DNA of 64,000 nt from JAMXLO01 sp963819855 (lineage in GTDB: Bacteria > Pseudomonadota > Alphaproteobacteria > Acetobacterales > Acetobacteraceae). A model generated the notes under the pieces. The model was not told where the DNA came from. It saw only the letters and a program-made list of their open reading frames with translations, and searched no databases. The stretch lies in assembly GCA_963819855.1 (NCBI GenBank), contig CAWFYC010000022.1, positions 1 through 64,000 on the forward strand, read 5' to 3'. The position numbers were made by a program, and so were the translations under genes. Shown piece by piece: positions 34,499 through 43,528 of this stretch. Numbering within the stretch: position 1 is the stretch's first letter; every line of letters starts with the position of its first letter.

Positions 34499-35728
34499 TC
34501 AGCTCCGGTACGACCCGTTGATATCGATGTAGCCGTGCGTCAGGTCGCAGGTCCACACCGTGGCCTTGCCGCGGCCCAGGCCGAGATCGATCGCGATCGC
34601 CACCTCGCGCCCCTTCATGTGCTGCACCACCGGCGCCTCGTCGTAGCCGGGCACCACGGCGCCGTCGCGCGCCATCCAGACGCCGCCGACACCGACCGAT
34701 AGCCGGTCGCGATCGGCCGGCTCACCGGCCTTGCCGACCGCCATGACAATCCGCCCCCAGTTGGCATCCTCACCGGCGATTGCGGTCTTCACCAGCGGCG
34801 AGTTCGCCACCGCCAGCCCAACGCGCTTGGCCGATCGCGGCGTGGTGGCGCCGGTGACATCGACGCGCACCAGCTTCTGCGCCCCCTCCCCGTCTCGCAC
34901 CACCTGCAATGCCAGATCGAGCAGCACCGCATCCAGCGCCCTGGCGAAGTCGGCGAGCATGGGCCCACCTTCCGCCGGCACCCGCGGATGCTTCGCCTGT
35001 CCCGTGGCGAACAGCAGCACGGTGTCCGAGGTGGAGGTATCCGAATCCACGGTCGTGCAATTGAAGCTGGCATCGACCGACTTCTTCAGCAGCGCCTGCA
35101 TCGCGCCCGCCGGCAGTTTCGCGTCGGTGAACACGAAGCACAGCATCGTTGCCATATCGGGGGCGATCATCCCGCTGCCCTTGGCGAAACCGCTGATCCG
35201 CACCTCGGCCTCGCCGATCCTCGCGGTGCGCGTCGCGGCCTTGGGGAAGGTGTCGGTGGTCATGATGCCGCGCGCCGCAGCCTCCCAGCCGTCATCGCGC
35301 AGGCTGGCGTGGAGCGCCGGCAGCGCCGTCACCAATTTCTCGTGGGGCAGCACCTCGCCGATCACGCCGGTGGAGGCGATAAACACCTGTTTCGCCGGGC
35401 AGCCCACCAGCTCCGCCGCGGCGGCGGCACTCGCCGCGCACGCCTTCCGCCCGGCCTTGCCGGTGAACACGTTGGCGTTGCCGGCGTTCACCACCACGGC
35501 GCGCGCCTTGCCGCCGGCCAACGACGCGCGGCACCAGTCGACCGGCGCGCCCGGGCACTTGCTGGCGGTGAACACGCCGGCGACCGTGGTGCCCGCGGAC
35601 AGTTCCATCATGACCAGGTCGGTGCGCCCCTGATAGCGGATGCCGGCGGCCGCGGCGCCCAGACGGACGCCGGCGAGCGGCGGTAGCTCCGGCAGCGGGA
35701 TGGCAAGCGGAGAGACGGGTATGGCCAT
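34499..35728 (-). CDS. argJ: Bifunctional glutamate N-acetyltransferase / amino-acid acetyltransferase
   Basis: This 409-residue ArgJ works in the cyclic arginine pathway, moving acetyl from N-acetylornithine to glutamate and also acetylating glutamate from acetyl-CoA. It is a self-cleaving Ntn-type protein; the autocleavage site KGSGMIAPDMATML places the new N-terminal threonine at 194. Motifs NAGNANVFTG and TTVDSDTSTSDT are family hallmarks. GAGGAAA eight bases before the ATG supports the start. It precedes a palindromic repeat and the first of two parvulins. Confidence 0.95.
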   Translation of the reverse strand: MAIPVSPLAIPLPELPPLAGVRLGAAAAGIRYQGRTDLVMMELSAGTTVAGVFTASKCPGAPVDWCRASLAGGKARAVVVNAGNANVFTGKAGRKACAASAAAAAELVGCPAKQVFIASTGVIGEVLPHEKLVTALPALHASLRDDGWEAAARGIMTTDTFPKAATRTARIGEAEVRISGFAKGSGMIAPDMATMLCFVFTDAKLPAGAMQALLKKSVDASFNCTTVDSDTSTSDTVLLFATGQAKHPRVPAEGGPMLADFARALDAVLLDLALQVVRDGEGAQKLVRVDVTGATTPRSAKRVGLAVANSPLVKTAIAGEDANWGRIVMAVGKAGEPADRDRLSVGVGGVWMARDGAVVPGYDEAPVVQHMKGREVAIAIDLGLGRGKATVWTCDLTHGYIDINGSYRS

Positions 35729-35783
35729 GTGCGGTTTCCTCGGACGCTGAGGTTAAGGGGGTAGCGGGGAGGGTAGCCCCAAC

Positions 35784-35847
35784 TCATCTTTTCCCGCGGA
35801 AGCGGGAACCCAAATGCCGCCTGGGTCCGCGCTTGCGCGGGGATGAC
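35784..35847. repeat. Dispersed palindromic repeat, copy B
   Basis: Arms TTCCCGCGGAAGCGGGAACC and GGTCCGCGCTTGCGCGGGGATGAC surround a short centre. It lies between argJ and the parvulin gene. It is a variant of the units at 1577-1642 and 42316-42399. Confidence 0.8.
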
Positions 35848-35900
35848 TACAAAAACGGCACGCGCAGCGACGACCGAATCAGTTATTTCGTGGCAGACTC

Positions 35901-36788
35901 TTATGGTTTGGGTGCGGCCGGAGGGGGTTCGGCGGAGTTGGTCGCGCGGACCTGCGACCCGTCGAGGTTGAATTTCTCCACCGATGCCGAGGCTCGCGCC
36001 TTCGCGACAGCCTTTTGCACGCCCTCCTGGATCATCTTCTGGCGCAGTTCGTCGTGCGCCTGCGCGAACGTCGGGGGCTCGGCGCGGCGGCGCTCGACCA
36101 ACTGGATGACATGCCAGCCGAACTGGCTGTGCACCGGCTCCGGCGACACCTGGCCAGGCTGCAGGGCGAATGCAGCGGTAGCGAACTCCGGCACCATCTC
36201 GTCCTTCTTGAAGAAGCCCAGATCGCCGCCTTGCTGCGTCCCGCTGGGGTCCTTGCTGTACTGCTTCGCCAGCGCGGCGAAGTCGGCACCACCCTTGAGC
36301 TGGCCGATGATCTTCTTCGCCTCGGCCTCGTTGTCCACCAGGATATGCCGGGCGTGCACCTCCTCCGCGCCGGGCTTGCCCGCAATCTCCTGGTCGTATC
36401 GGGCATGGACCGCCTCGTCGGTGACCGACGGGCTGACCTCCTTGTTCAGTACCGCGGTCTGTAGCGCCCGATCCTCGGCCGCGGAGACCTGACGCTGCAC
36501 CGTCGGATCCTTGTCCAGCCCGGTCTTGCGGGCCTCGGCGATCAGCGCTCGGCCGTCGATCAGCTGATCGAGCAACATCGGATACAGCGTCTGCGGCGGC
36601 ATGCCGCGAACATTCTCCGGGAGCCCCTGCGCCGCGTCCTTCAGATCACTCAGCTTGATCGACTGGCCATCCACCGTTGCGACCACAGGGTCTGCTGGCG
36701 GCTGTGCCGGCGCCTGCGCACGCGCGACCGCGTGGCTGAGCAGCGTGGCGGCGAGCAGACAACAGGCGGTAGCGGCAAAACGCGACAT
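35901..36788 (-). CDS. Parvulin-type peptidyl-prolyl isomerase (PpiC/SurA-like), first copy
   Basis: This 295-residue exported chaperone/isomerase helps fold envelope proteins. It has a signal peptide (residues 1-25, ending VARAQAP), a helical N-domain, and a parvulin domain near residues 150-240 (VHARHILVDNEAEAKKIIGQL, GGDLGFFKKDEMVPEF, QFGWHVIQL). The ATG at 36788 has GGAG nearby. A second, longer paralogue lies at 38326-39354 beyond the chemoreceptor. The order argJ-parvulin-secA is typical of alphaproteobacteria. Confidence 0.9.
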   Translation of the reverse strand: MSRFAATACCLLAATLLSHAVARAQAPAQPPADPVVATVDGQSIKLSDLKDAAQGLPENVRGMPPQTLYPMLLDQLIDGRALIAEARKTGLDKDPTVQRQVSAAEDRALQTAVLNKEVSPSVTDEAVHARYDQEIAGKPGAEEVHARHILVDNEAEAKKIIGQLKGGADFAALAKQYSKDPSGTQQGGDLGFFKKDEMVPEFATAAFALQPGQVSPEPVHSQFGWHVIQLVERRRAEPPTFAQAHDELRQKMIQEGVQKAVAKARASASVEKFNLDGSQVRATNSAEPPPAAPKP

Positions 36789-36964
36789 CAAATCTCCTGT
36801 CCGAGGCAAGCGCGGATCATGGCCGAAGCGACGGGGCGTCACAAGAACACCACGCCAACCGTGCCACCGGCGATCCGACGCACATCGCTTCACACTGTGT
36901 TAGCCACTGGGTTGTTACAGGTCGTGTTTGCAGGCAGTCGCCGGGACGGAGGCAAACGCGACAG

Positions 36965-38301
36965 ATGAGCAACGAGCTGAACAATGCCGCCCGCCTTGAG
37001 GCAATGGGGATCGACGACACGACGCGGGCCACCCTGCGTGAACTCCGCCCGATGGTCGCCGAGCAAATCGGCGCCGCGATCGACGCTGCCTTTGCCCGGG
37101 TCCTGAACTTTCCCGAGGTCAGCAAGATCTACCTGTCGGTCGACCTCGCAGCGGCGAAACGATCCCAACGACAGCATTGGCTGGACGATGTCTTTTCGGG
37201 GAGTTTCACCGAGCAGCAATTCGACCACGCCGTCGAGATGGGCCAACAGCGTCAGCGGACCGGCCTGGAGCTGTGCTGGTATTTTGTCTTCTGGATGGTC
37301 ATCTTCGGCAAGCTCGTCGAGGCGATCACGCGGGCCTACCGCCGGAAGCCGGAGCGGCTGCCTGCGGTCCTCGCCGCGCTTAACCGGGCCGTCTTTTTCG
37401 ACATCGAGGTGTTCACCGCGGTCTATGTCCGTGCCGCGGAGAATGCGGCGGCGATCGAACTCAACCGGCAGGCGGACGGTTTCGAGCACGCCGTGGCGGA
37501 GACAGCCAAAGTGGTGTCGGCGTCCGTCGCTCAGTTGCAGAGCACCGCAGAGTTGATGGTGTCGGTCGCCGAGCGCACGGCCGAGCAAGCCAGGGGCGCC
37601 ATGACGGCGGGCGCGCAGGTCGGCAGCAATGCCCAGACGGTGGCGGCGGCGACCGAGGAGCTGACTGCGTCGATCCACGAGATCGGTCGCCAGGTCGAGC
37701 AATCGACCCAGATTGCCGGCACCGCTGTCGATGAGGCACAGCGTACCAACCGGCTGGTGCAGGGGCTGGTCGAGACCTCCAGCCGCATCGGCGACATCGT
37801 CAAGCTGATCAGGAGCATCGCCGCGCAAACCAATCTCCTGGCGCTCAACGCGACGATCGAGGCAGCGCGCGCCGGCGAGGCGGGCAAGGGCTTCGCGGTG
37901 GTCGCTGGCGAGGTCAAGAGTTCTGGCCAATCAAACCGCCAAGGCCACCGACGAGATCTCGGTGCAGATCACCGCGGTGCAGAAGGCGACCGAGGACGCC
38001 GCGGTCGCCATCGCCGGAATCGGCCGGACCATCGGGCAGGTCAGCGAGATCGCGGCAACGATAGCGACCGCGGTCGAGCAGCAGCGCAGTGCCACGCAGG
38101 AGATCGCTCACGCCGTCAAGGACGTGGCCCACACCAGCGAGAGGGCCAACGGCAACATCGCGTCGGTCACCGAACTCGGCCGGCCAGACCGGCGACGCGG
38201 CGCGGACCGTGCTGACCGGGATGGGCGAATTGACGCGCCAATCCGAACGTCTCGGCACCCAGATCGACCAGTTTCTCGGGAATATCCGCCGGTCCGGTTG
38301 A
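36965..38301 (+). pseudogene. Globin-coupled methyl-accepting chemoreceptor, two frameshifts
   Basis: This cytoplasmic sensor has a protoglobin-type domain (about residues 10-165) and a methyl-accepting signalling domain (VAAATEELTASIHEIGRQV, then SIAAQTNLLALNATIEAARAGEAGKGFAVVAGEVK). Extra single bases near 37921 and 38178 break the frame; the expected continuations LANQTAKATDEIS and QTGDAARTVLTGM are present in other frames, and a stop follows at 38301. In the globin part, the stretch EMGQQRQRTGLELCWY aligns with family segments that hold the heme-ligand histidine (GxxHxRIGL), but Arg96 occupies that place. Repaired length is about 445 residues. Errors or a true pseudogene are both possible. 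Confidence 0.75.
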
Positions 38302-38325
38302 GACCGGAGACGCCGGCGACGGCCG

Positions 38326-39354
38326 TCAGCGCTTGGGTGGGGTGCTCTCCGGCTTCACCAGCGGCTGGGCAGGCGTGATGTCGGGCACTGCACCCAAGGC
38401 CGAACCGTCTACGTTGTACTTGCGGATCGAAAGCTCGCCGCGCGCCTCGTCGATCGTGCGCTGAACTGCCTCCTGCAACAGCGTCTGCCGTATCGCGTCG
38501 TGCACATCCGAATAGCTCGGCGGCGCCACGATGCGCCGCTCCTCCACCTTGACGATATGCCAGCCGAATTCGTTGTGGATCGGTGTCTGGGAGAACTGCC
38601 CGGGTTGCAGCGCGAAGGCGACATCGGCGAATTCCGGCCACACCTGGTCGCGTCGGAAGAAACCAAGGTCGCCCCCGTTATCGCGATCGGGATCCTTGCT
38701 GTCCTGCTTGGCGAGCGTCGCGAAGTCGGCGCCCTTGTTCAGCTCGGCGATCAGCTTTTTCGCCTCGTCCTCGGTCGAGACCAGGATGTGCCTGGCGTGG
38801 GTTTCCTCGGTCGCCGGCTTGCCCAGGTATTGCTTGTTGTAGCGGGCCTGGATCTTGTCCTCGGTCGTATTCGGCACCGCATCGTGAGCGAGCAGCGCGC
38901 CCTCCAGAATTCGATTGGTCGCGGCGTCGATGTCCCGTTTGACCGCCGGATCGTCGTCCAGGCGCCGACGGCGAGCGATGGCCACCAGTGCCTGGTGATC
39001 GATGATACGGTCGAGCACCACGGGGAACAGCGTGTCGAATGGCAGGCCCCGCAGGTTCTCCGGCAGCAGCGGCACTGCTCGGCCCACGTCGCTGAGGTAG
39101 ATCAAGTGGCCTTCGACGACGCCGACCACCGGATCGGACGGTGACCTCAGGATGTCGTTGGGCAGCATCGCTGATTCGGAGGGTTTCGTGGGTTCGGCCG
39201 GCTTCGAATCGGAGGGTTTGGTTTCCACCGCCTTCGGTCGGGAAGCTGCGGGCGGTTCCTGTGCCCAGGGTGTGCCTGACGACAGCACGCAGGCTGCGGC
39301 CAATGCCGCGACCGGGCGGACCAGGCTTCGCCACCAGGACGACGCGAACAACAT
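38326..39354 (-). CDS. Parvulin-type peptidyl-prolyl isomerase, second copy
   Basis: This 342-residue exported PPIase has the same layout as the copy at 35901-36788. It has a signal peptide (about residues 10-33, ending TPWAQ), a proline/serine/lysine-rich linker (about 34-65, PSDSKPAEPTKPSE), and the parvulin domain HARHILVSTEDEAKKLIAELN ... NGGDLGFFRRDQVWPEF ... FGWHIVKVEERR. It has an extra C-terminal tail. AGGAG precedes its ATG at 39354. It diverges from secA, 192 bp away, and is convergent with the broken chemoreceptor. The two paralogues probably arose by duplication. Confidence 0.9.
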   Translation of the reverse strand: MLFASSWWRSLVRPVAALAAACVLSSGTPWAQEPPAASRPKAVETKPSDSKPAEPTKPSESAMLPNDILRSPSDPVVGVVEGHLIYLSDVGRAVPLLPENLRGLPFDTLFPVVLDRIIDHQALVAIARRRRLDDDPAVKRDIDAATNRILEGALLAHDAVPNTTEDKIQARYNKQYLGKPATEETHARHILVSTEDEAKKLIAELNKGADFATLAKQDSKDPDRDNGGDLGFFRRDQVWPEFADVAFALQPGQFSQTPIHNEFGWHIVKVEERRIVAPPSYSDVHDAIRQTLLQEAVQRTIDEARGELSIRKYNVDGSALGAVPDITPAQPLVKPESTPPKR

Positions 39355-39546
39355 GCCAACTCCTGTCAACTCATGGATGGCCGCGCTTCATGGCAGTGAA
39401 GCCGACGACGAGGCAACCGCAGTAACGTCGAGTCGTCGTTGACCCGAGCCGGCACGGGTCCTATCTGAACCGTGCCCGGACGCCTCCGGGCTTGATCCGG
39501 CCAGCCGGGGCTATCCGCCCCGGTGCCGGCCATCCGAGAAGGTTCC

Positions 39547-42276
39547 ATGTTCGCTGCCATCGCCCGCGCCGTATTCGGCACCGCCAACGACCGTTCGCTC
39601 AAGGGCTACCAACGGCGAGTGCCGCAGATCAACGCCCTGGAGCCGGCGATGGAGGCGCTGTCGGACGAGGCGCTGCAGGCGAAGACTACCGAGCTCCGCG
39701 AGCGCCTGACCGGCGGGGCCACCCTGGACGATCTGTTGCCCGAGGCGTTCGCCGTGGTGCGCGAGGCTGCCAAGCGCACCCTCGGCCAGCGGCATTTCGA
39801 CGTGCAGTTGGTCGGCGGCATGGTGCTGCACGATGGCAAGATTTCGGAGATGAAGACCGGCGAGGGCAAGACCCTGGTCGCCACTCTGCCGGTCTATCTC
39901 AACGCGCTGGCCGGCAACGGCGTGCACATCGTCACGGTGAACGACTACCTGGCCCGCCGCGACGCCGAATGGATGGGGCAGATCTATCGGTTCCTCGGGA
40001 TGACCGTCGGCGTGATCGTCCACGGGCTGGACGACGACCAGCGGCGCGCTCAGTACGCCTCCGACATCACCTATGGCACCAACAACGAGTTCGGTTTTGA
40101 CTATCTGCGCGACAACATGAAGTACCGGCTGGAGGACATGGTCCAGCGCGAGTTCTGCTTCGGCATCGTGGACGAGGTGGACAGCATCCTGATCGACGAG
40201 GCGCGCACGCCGCTGATCATCTCGGGGCCGGCCGAGGACAGCTCCGATTTGTATCGCCAGGTCGATGCGGTGGTGAAGGAACTGGTGAAGGACCCGGAGA
40301 CCTACGACAAGGACGAGAAATTCCGTACCGTTTCGCTGACCGAACCTGGTTCCGAGCGTGTCGAGGACATGCTGCGCGAGGCGGGCATCATCACCGAGGG
40401 CAACCTGTACGACATCTTCAATGTCTCGGTGGTGCACCATGTGCAGCAGTCGCTGCGCGCGCATACGCTGTTCACCCGCGACGTCGACTACATCGTGCGC
40501 GAGGGCAAGGTGGTGATCATCGACGAGTTCACCGGCCGCATGATGGAAGGCAGGCGCTACTCCGAGGGGCTGCACCAGGCGCTGGAGGCGAAGGAGCACC
40601 AGGAGGTCCAGGCGGAGAACCAGACGCTCGCCTCGATTACCTTCCAGAACTATTTCCGCCTCTATCCCAAGCTCGGCGGCATGACCGGCACGGCGATGAC
40701 CGAGGCGGACGAACTGGCGGAGATCTACAAGCTCGATGTGGTGGAGGTTCCCACCAATGTGCTGTGCGTCCGCGACGACGAGGACGACGAGGTGTATCGC
40801 ACCGCGGCCGAGAAGTACGAGGCGGTGGCGACGCTGATCGACGATGCGCGCAAGAAGGGGCAGCCGGTGTTGGTCGGCACCACATCGATCGAAAAAAGCG
40901 AGACCATCAGCGAAATCCTGAAGCAGAAGCGCATCCCGCACGCGGTGCTGAACGCGCGGTTCCATGAGCAGGAGGCGGATATCGTCGCGCAGGCCGGCGC
41001 GCCTGGCGCGATTACGATCGCCACCAACATGGCCGGCCGCGGCACCGACATCAAACTTGGCGGCAATCTGGAGATGCGGCTGAAGAAGGAGCTCGCCGGC
41101 ATCGACGATCCCTCGCAGCAAGCGGCGCGTGTGGCTGAGATCAACGACGAGGTCGCCGCCGCGCACGAGCAGGTCAAGGCCGCCGGCGGTCTGTTCGTGA
41201 TCGGCACCGAACGCCACGAGAGCCGGCGCATCGACAACCAGTTGCGCGGGCGGTCGGGACGGCAGGGCGACCCCGGGAGGTCGCGCTTCTTTCTGTCGCT
41301 GGAAGACGACCTGATGCGCATCTTCGGTTCCGATCGGATGGGCGGGATGCTGCAGCGGCTCGGGCTGAAGGACGGCGAGGCGATCGTCCACCCATGGATC
41401 AACAAGGCGCTGGAAAAGGCGCAGAAGAAGGTCGAGGCGCGCAACTTCGACACCCGCAAGAACGTGCTGAAGTACGACGACGTGATGAATGCACAGCGCA
41501 AGGAGGTGTACGCGCAGCGCAAGGAGTTCATGAAGGCGTCGGACGTGTCCGAGACGGTCGCCGACATGCGCGCCGAGGTCATCGAATCGATGGTACTGCG
41601 GCGGGTGCCGGAGAAGGCGTTCCACGAACAGTGGGAACTGAAGGATCTGGCCGAGGACCTGCGGCGGGTGCTGAACCTTGATCTGCCGGTCGAGGAATGG
41701 GGCCGCGAGGAAGGCATCGACGAGAGCCATCTGCGCGAGCGGGTGGACCAGGCGGCGGACGCGATGATGGCGGCGAAGGCGGCCAACATGGGCCCCGATC
41801 TGATGCGCTGGATCGAGAAGAACCTGCTGATCCAGACGCTGGATGCGGTGTGGAAGGAGCATCTGTATGCGCTGGACCATCTGCGCCAGGGCATCGGCCT
41901 GCGCGCCTATGGCCAGCGCGATCCGCTGAACGAATACAAGAGCGAGGCGTTCGCGCTGTTCAACGCCATGCTGGATGAGCTGAAGGAGCGCGTGACAGCG
42001 ATGCTGTCGCGGGTCGAGATTGCGCCCGAGCCGGTGCGCCCACCGCCACCCATACAGATGATGGAGCTGCACCCGCAGCCCGCGCCGGTGTTCGCCGGCG
42101 ACGCGGAGATGGCGCTGGAAGGCGCCGGCGCGATGTCGATTGCCGGGACGCAGCCGATGCGGTCGGATGCGATCGATCCGAACGATCCGGCGACGTGGCG
42201 CAACGCATCACGGAACGCACCATGCCCGTGCGGCTCGGGCAAGAAATACAAACACTGCCACGGGCGGCTCGGGTAG
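39547..42276 (+). CDS. secA: Preprotein translocase ATPase SecA
   Basis: This 909-residue motor drives proteins through SecYEG. Walker A is EMKTGEGKTLVAT, Walker B near VDEVDSILIDEAR, and the second nucleotide domain holds TIATNMAGRGTDIKLGG and RGRSGRQGDPGRSRF. The C-terminus ends with a zinc-binding motif CPCGSGKKYKHCHGRLG that binds SecB or phospholipid. The start at 39547 follows GAGAAGG; the ORF upstream of it is a non-coding extension. The length is normal. It is followed by a palindromic repeat and the glycosyltransferase. Confidence 0.97.
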   Translation: MFAAIARAVFGTANDRSLKGYQRRVPQINALEPAMEALSDEALQAKTTELRERLTGGATLDDLLPEAFAVVREAAKRTLGQRHFDVQLVGGMVLHDGKISEMKTGEGKTLVATLPVYLNALAGNGVHIVTVNDYLARRDAEWMGQIYRFLGMTVGVIVHGLDDDQRRAQYASDITYGTNNEFGFDYLRDNMKYRLEDMVQREFCFGIVDEVDSILIDEARTPLIISGPAEDSSDLYRQVDAVVKELVKDPETYDKDEKFRTVSLTEPGSERVEDMLREAGIITEGNLYDIFNVSVVHHVQQSLRAHTLFTRDVDYIVREGKVVIIDEFTGRMMEGRRYSEGLHQALEAKEHQEVQAENQTLASITFQNYFRLYPKLGGMTGTAMTEADELAEIYKLDVVEVPTNVLCVRDDEDDEVYRTAAEKYEAVATLIDDARKKGQPVLVGTTSIEKSETISEILKQKRIPHAVLNARFHEQEADIVAQAGAPGAITIATNMAGRGTDIKLGGNLEMRLKKELAGIDDPSQQAARVAEINDEVAAAHEQVKAAGGLFVIGTERHESRRIDNQLRGRSGRQGDPGRSRFFLSLEDDLMRIFGSDRMGGMLQRLGLKDGEAIVHPWINKALEKAQKKVEARNFDTRKNVLKYDDVMNAQRKEVYAQRKEFMKASDVSETVADMRAEVIESMVLRRVPEKAFHEQWELKDLAEDLRRVLNLDLPVEEWGREEGIDESHLRERVDQAADAMMAAKAANMGPDLMRWIEKNLLIQTLDAVWKEHLYALDHLRQGIGLRAYGQRDPLNEYKSEAFALFNAMLDELKERVTAMLSRVEIAPEPVRPPPPIQMMELHPQPAPVFAGDAEMALEGAGAMSIAGTQPMRSDAIDPNDPATWRNASRNAPCPCGSGKKYKHCHGRLG

Positions 42277-42315
42277 CACCAGCAAACCAATGGCACCGTG
42301 CTGCGCCGGTAATAA

Positions 42316-42399
42316 CGTCATTCCCGCCAAAGCGGGAACCCCGGGGTGCCGCCCGCACGGAGCCTGCGGTCCTGGGTCTCCGCTTTCGCGGGGATGACG
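42316..42399. repeat. Dispersed palindromic repeat, copy C
   Basis: This 84 bp repeat has arms beginning CGTCATTCCCGCCAAAGCGGG and ending CCGCTTTCGCGGGGATGACG. It follows secA. The glycosyltransferase start codon (42394) lies inside its right arm. Confidence 0.85.
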
Positions 42400-43527
42400 A
42401 TAGGGGGCGCAAGGCGTTCCCTTCTCGCTGTCGCGACGCTGCCGCCGTGGCCGGCACTGAACGGCTACACGCTGCGCGTCTCGCATCTGCTCCAGCATCT
42501 GGCCGAGCATTGGTCAATCACGCTGATCGCGCCGCCGTCCGATGCAGTTCCGCCTGCTATCGCGCGGCATGTGCCGGTAGCGCTACGCGGTCGCGGCCAC
42601 ACCTACCCATGGCGCTTCGACCAGACTGAGCTGCGCGCCACGTTGGATAGCGTGGTTCACGCGCATCATCCCGACCGGGCTGTGGTCTGGGCCGGCGCAG
42701 AGGCCTTGTGGTTCGGGCGCAGCGACCTACCGCGCGCCGTGGTCGATATCATCGACTGCAACCCGCTGGAATTCTGGCGCGGTTTCCTGTCGTATCGCGA
42801 TCCGCGGCAACGTTATCGCGCATTGCGCGAGCTGCCCGTGGCGACCCGCTTCGCCCGCCGCATGGTGCGCAGCTATGCGGCGACGGTGTGCGTCGGCGAG
42901 GCGGATGCACGATGGCTGCGCCGGATCGGCGGCCGCGACACGGTGCATGTGGTGCCGAACGGTGTGGACGTCCCATCGCTCGACAGCATCGCCGCCGAAG
43001 CGACGGAGCCGACGCTGAGCTTCACCGGTGCGCTGGACTATCAGCCGAACATCGAGGCGGTATTGTTCGCCGCCAGGTCGATCTGGCCGCGGATCCTGGC
43101 TGCCGTGCCACGCGCGCGCTTCGTCATCGCAGGACGCGATCCGGCAGCCGGGGTGATGGAACTGGATGGCCAGTCGCATATCGATGTCGTGCCGGATGTA
43201 CCCGATATGGTGCAGGTACTGGGCCGGTCCTGGGTGTCCATCGCGCCGATGCGTTCCGGCGTCGGTATCAAGAACAAGGTGCTGGAGGCATGGGCGTGCG
43301 CGCGCCCGGTGGTGCTGAGCAGGCTCGCGACCAACGGGCTGATTGTGCCGGCCGATCACGCCACACTGGTCGCAACCGACGCCGATGCTATGGCAGAGTC
43401 AGTCGTTGCGTTGTTCAACAACGCCGATCGGCGACGGCGCCTGGGCCGATCGGCACGGCAAAATGTTCAGGCCCATTTCACCTGGGCCGGCGCCGCGGCG
43501 CGCGTGGATGCGCTGCTGTGCCAATGA
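42394..43527 (+). CDS. Glycosyltransferase family 4 protein
   Basis: This 377-residue GT-B glycosyltransferase would transfer a sugar from a nucleotide donor in the cytosol, usually for polysaccharide. The N-domain starts LLAVATLPPWPALNGYTLRV. The C-domain has PNGVDVPSLD, FTGALDYQPNIEAVLF, and the donor-binding MRSGVGIKNKVLEAWACARPVVLS. It recalls the sugar transferases associated with PEP-CTERM/exopolysaccharide systems (TIGR03087 type), so a link to the PEP-CTERM protein is a guess. The start must lie in the palindromic repeat because the core begins within 12 codons of it. It converges with the phosphoesterase. Confidence 0.85.
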   Translation: MTIGGARRSLLAVATLPPWPALNGYTLRVSHLLQHLAEHWSITLIAPPSDAVPPAIARHVPVALRGRGHTYPWRFDQTELRATLDSVVHAHHPDRAVVWAGAEALWFGRSDLPRAVVDIIDCNPLEFWRGFLSYRDPRQRYRALRELPVATRFARRMVRSYAATVCVGEADARWLRRIGGRDTVHVVPNGVDVPSLDSIAAEATEPTLSFTGALDYQPNIEAVLFAARSIWPRILAAVPRARFVIAGRDPAAGVMELDGQSHIDVVPDVPDMVQVLGRSWVSIAPMRSGVGIKNKVLEAWACARPVVLSRLATNGLIVPADHATLVATDADAMAESVVALFNNADRRRRLGRSARQNVQAHFTWAGAAARVDALLCQ

Positions 43528-43528
43528 C

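Noticed and set aside
39511..42072. Long 853-residue open frame antisense to secA
   Set aside because: It is a shadow of secA codon bias; its translation is histidine-, arginine- and leucine-rich without any domain.
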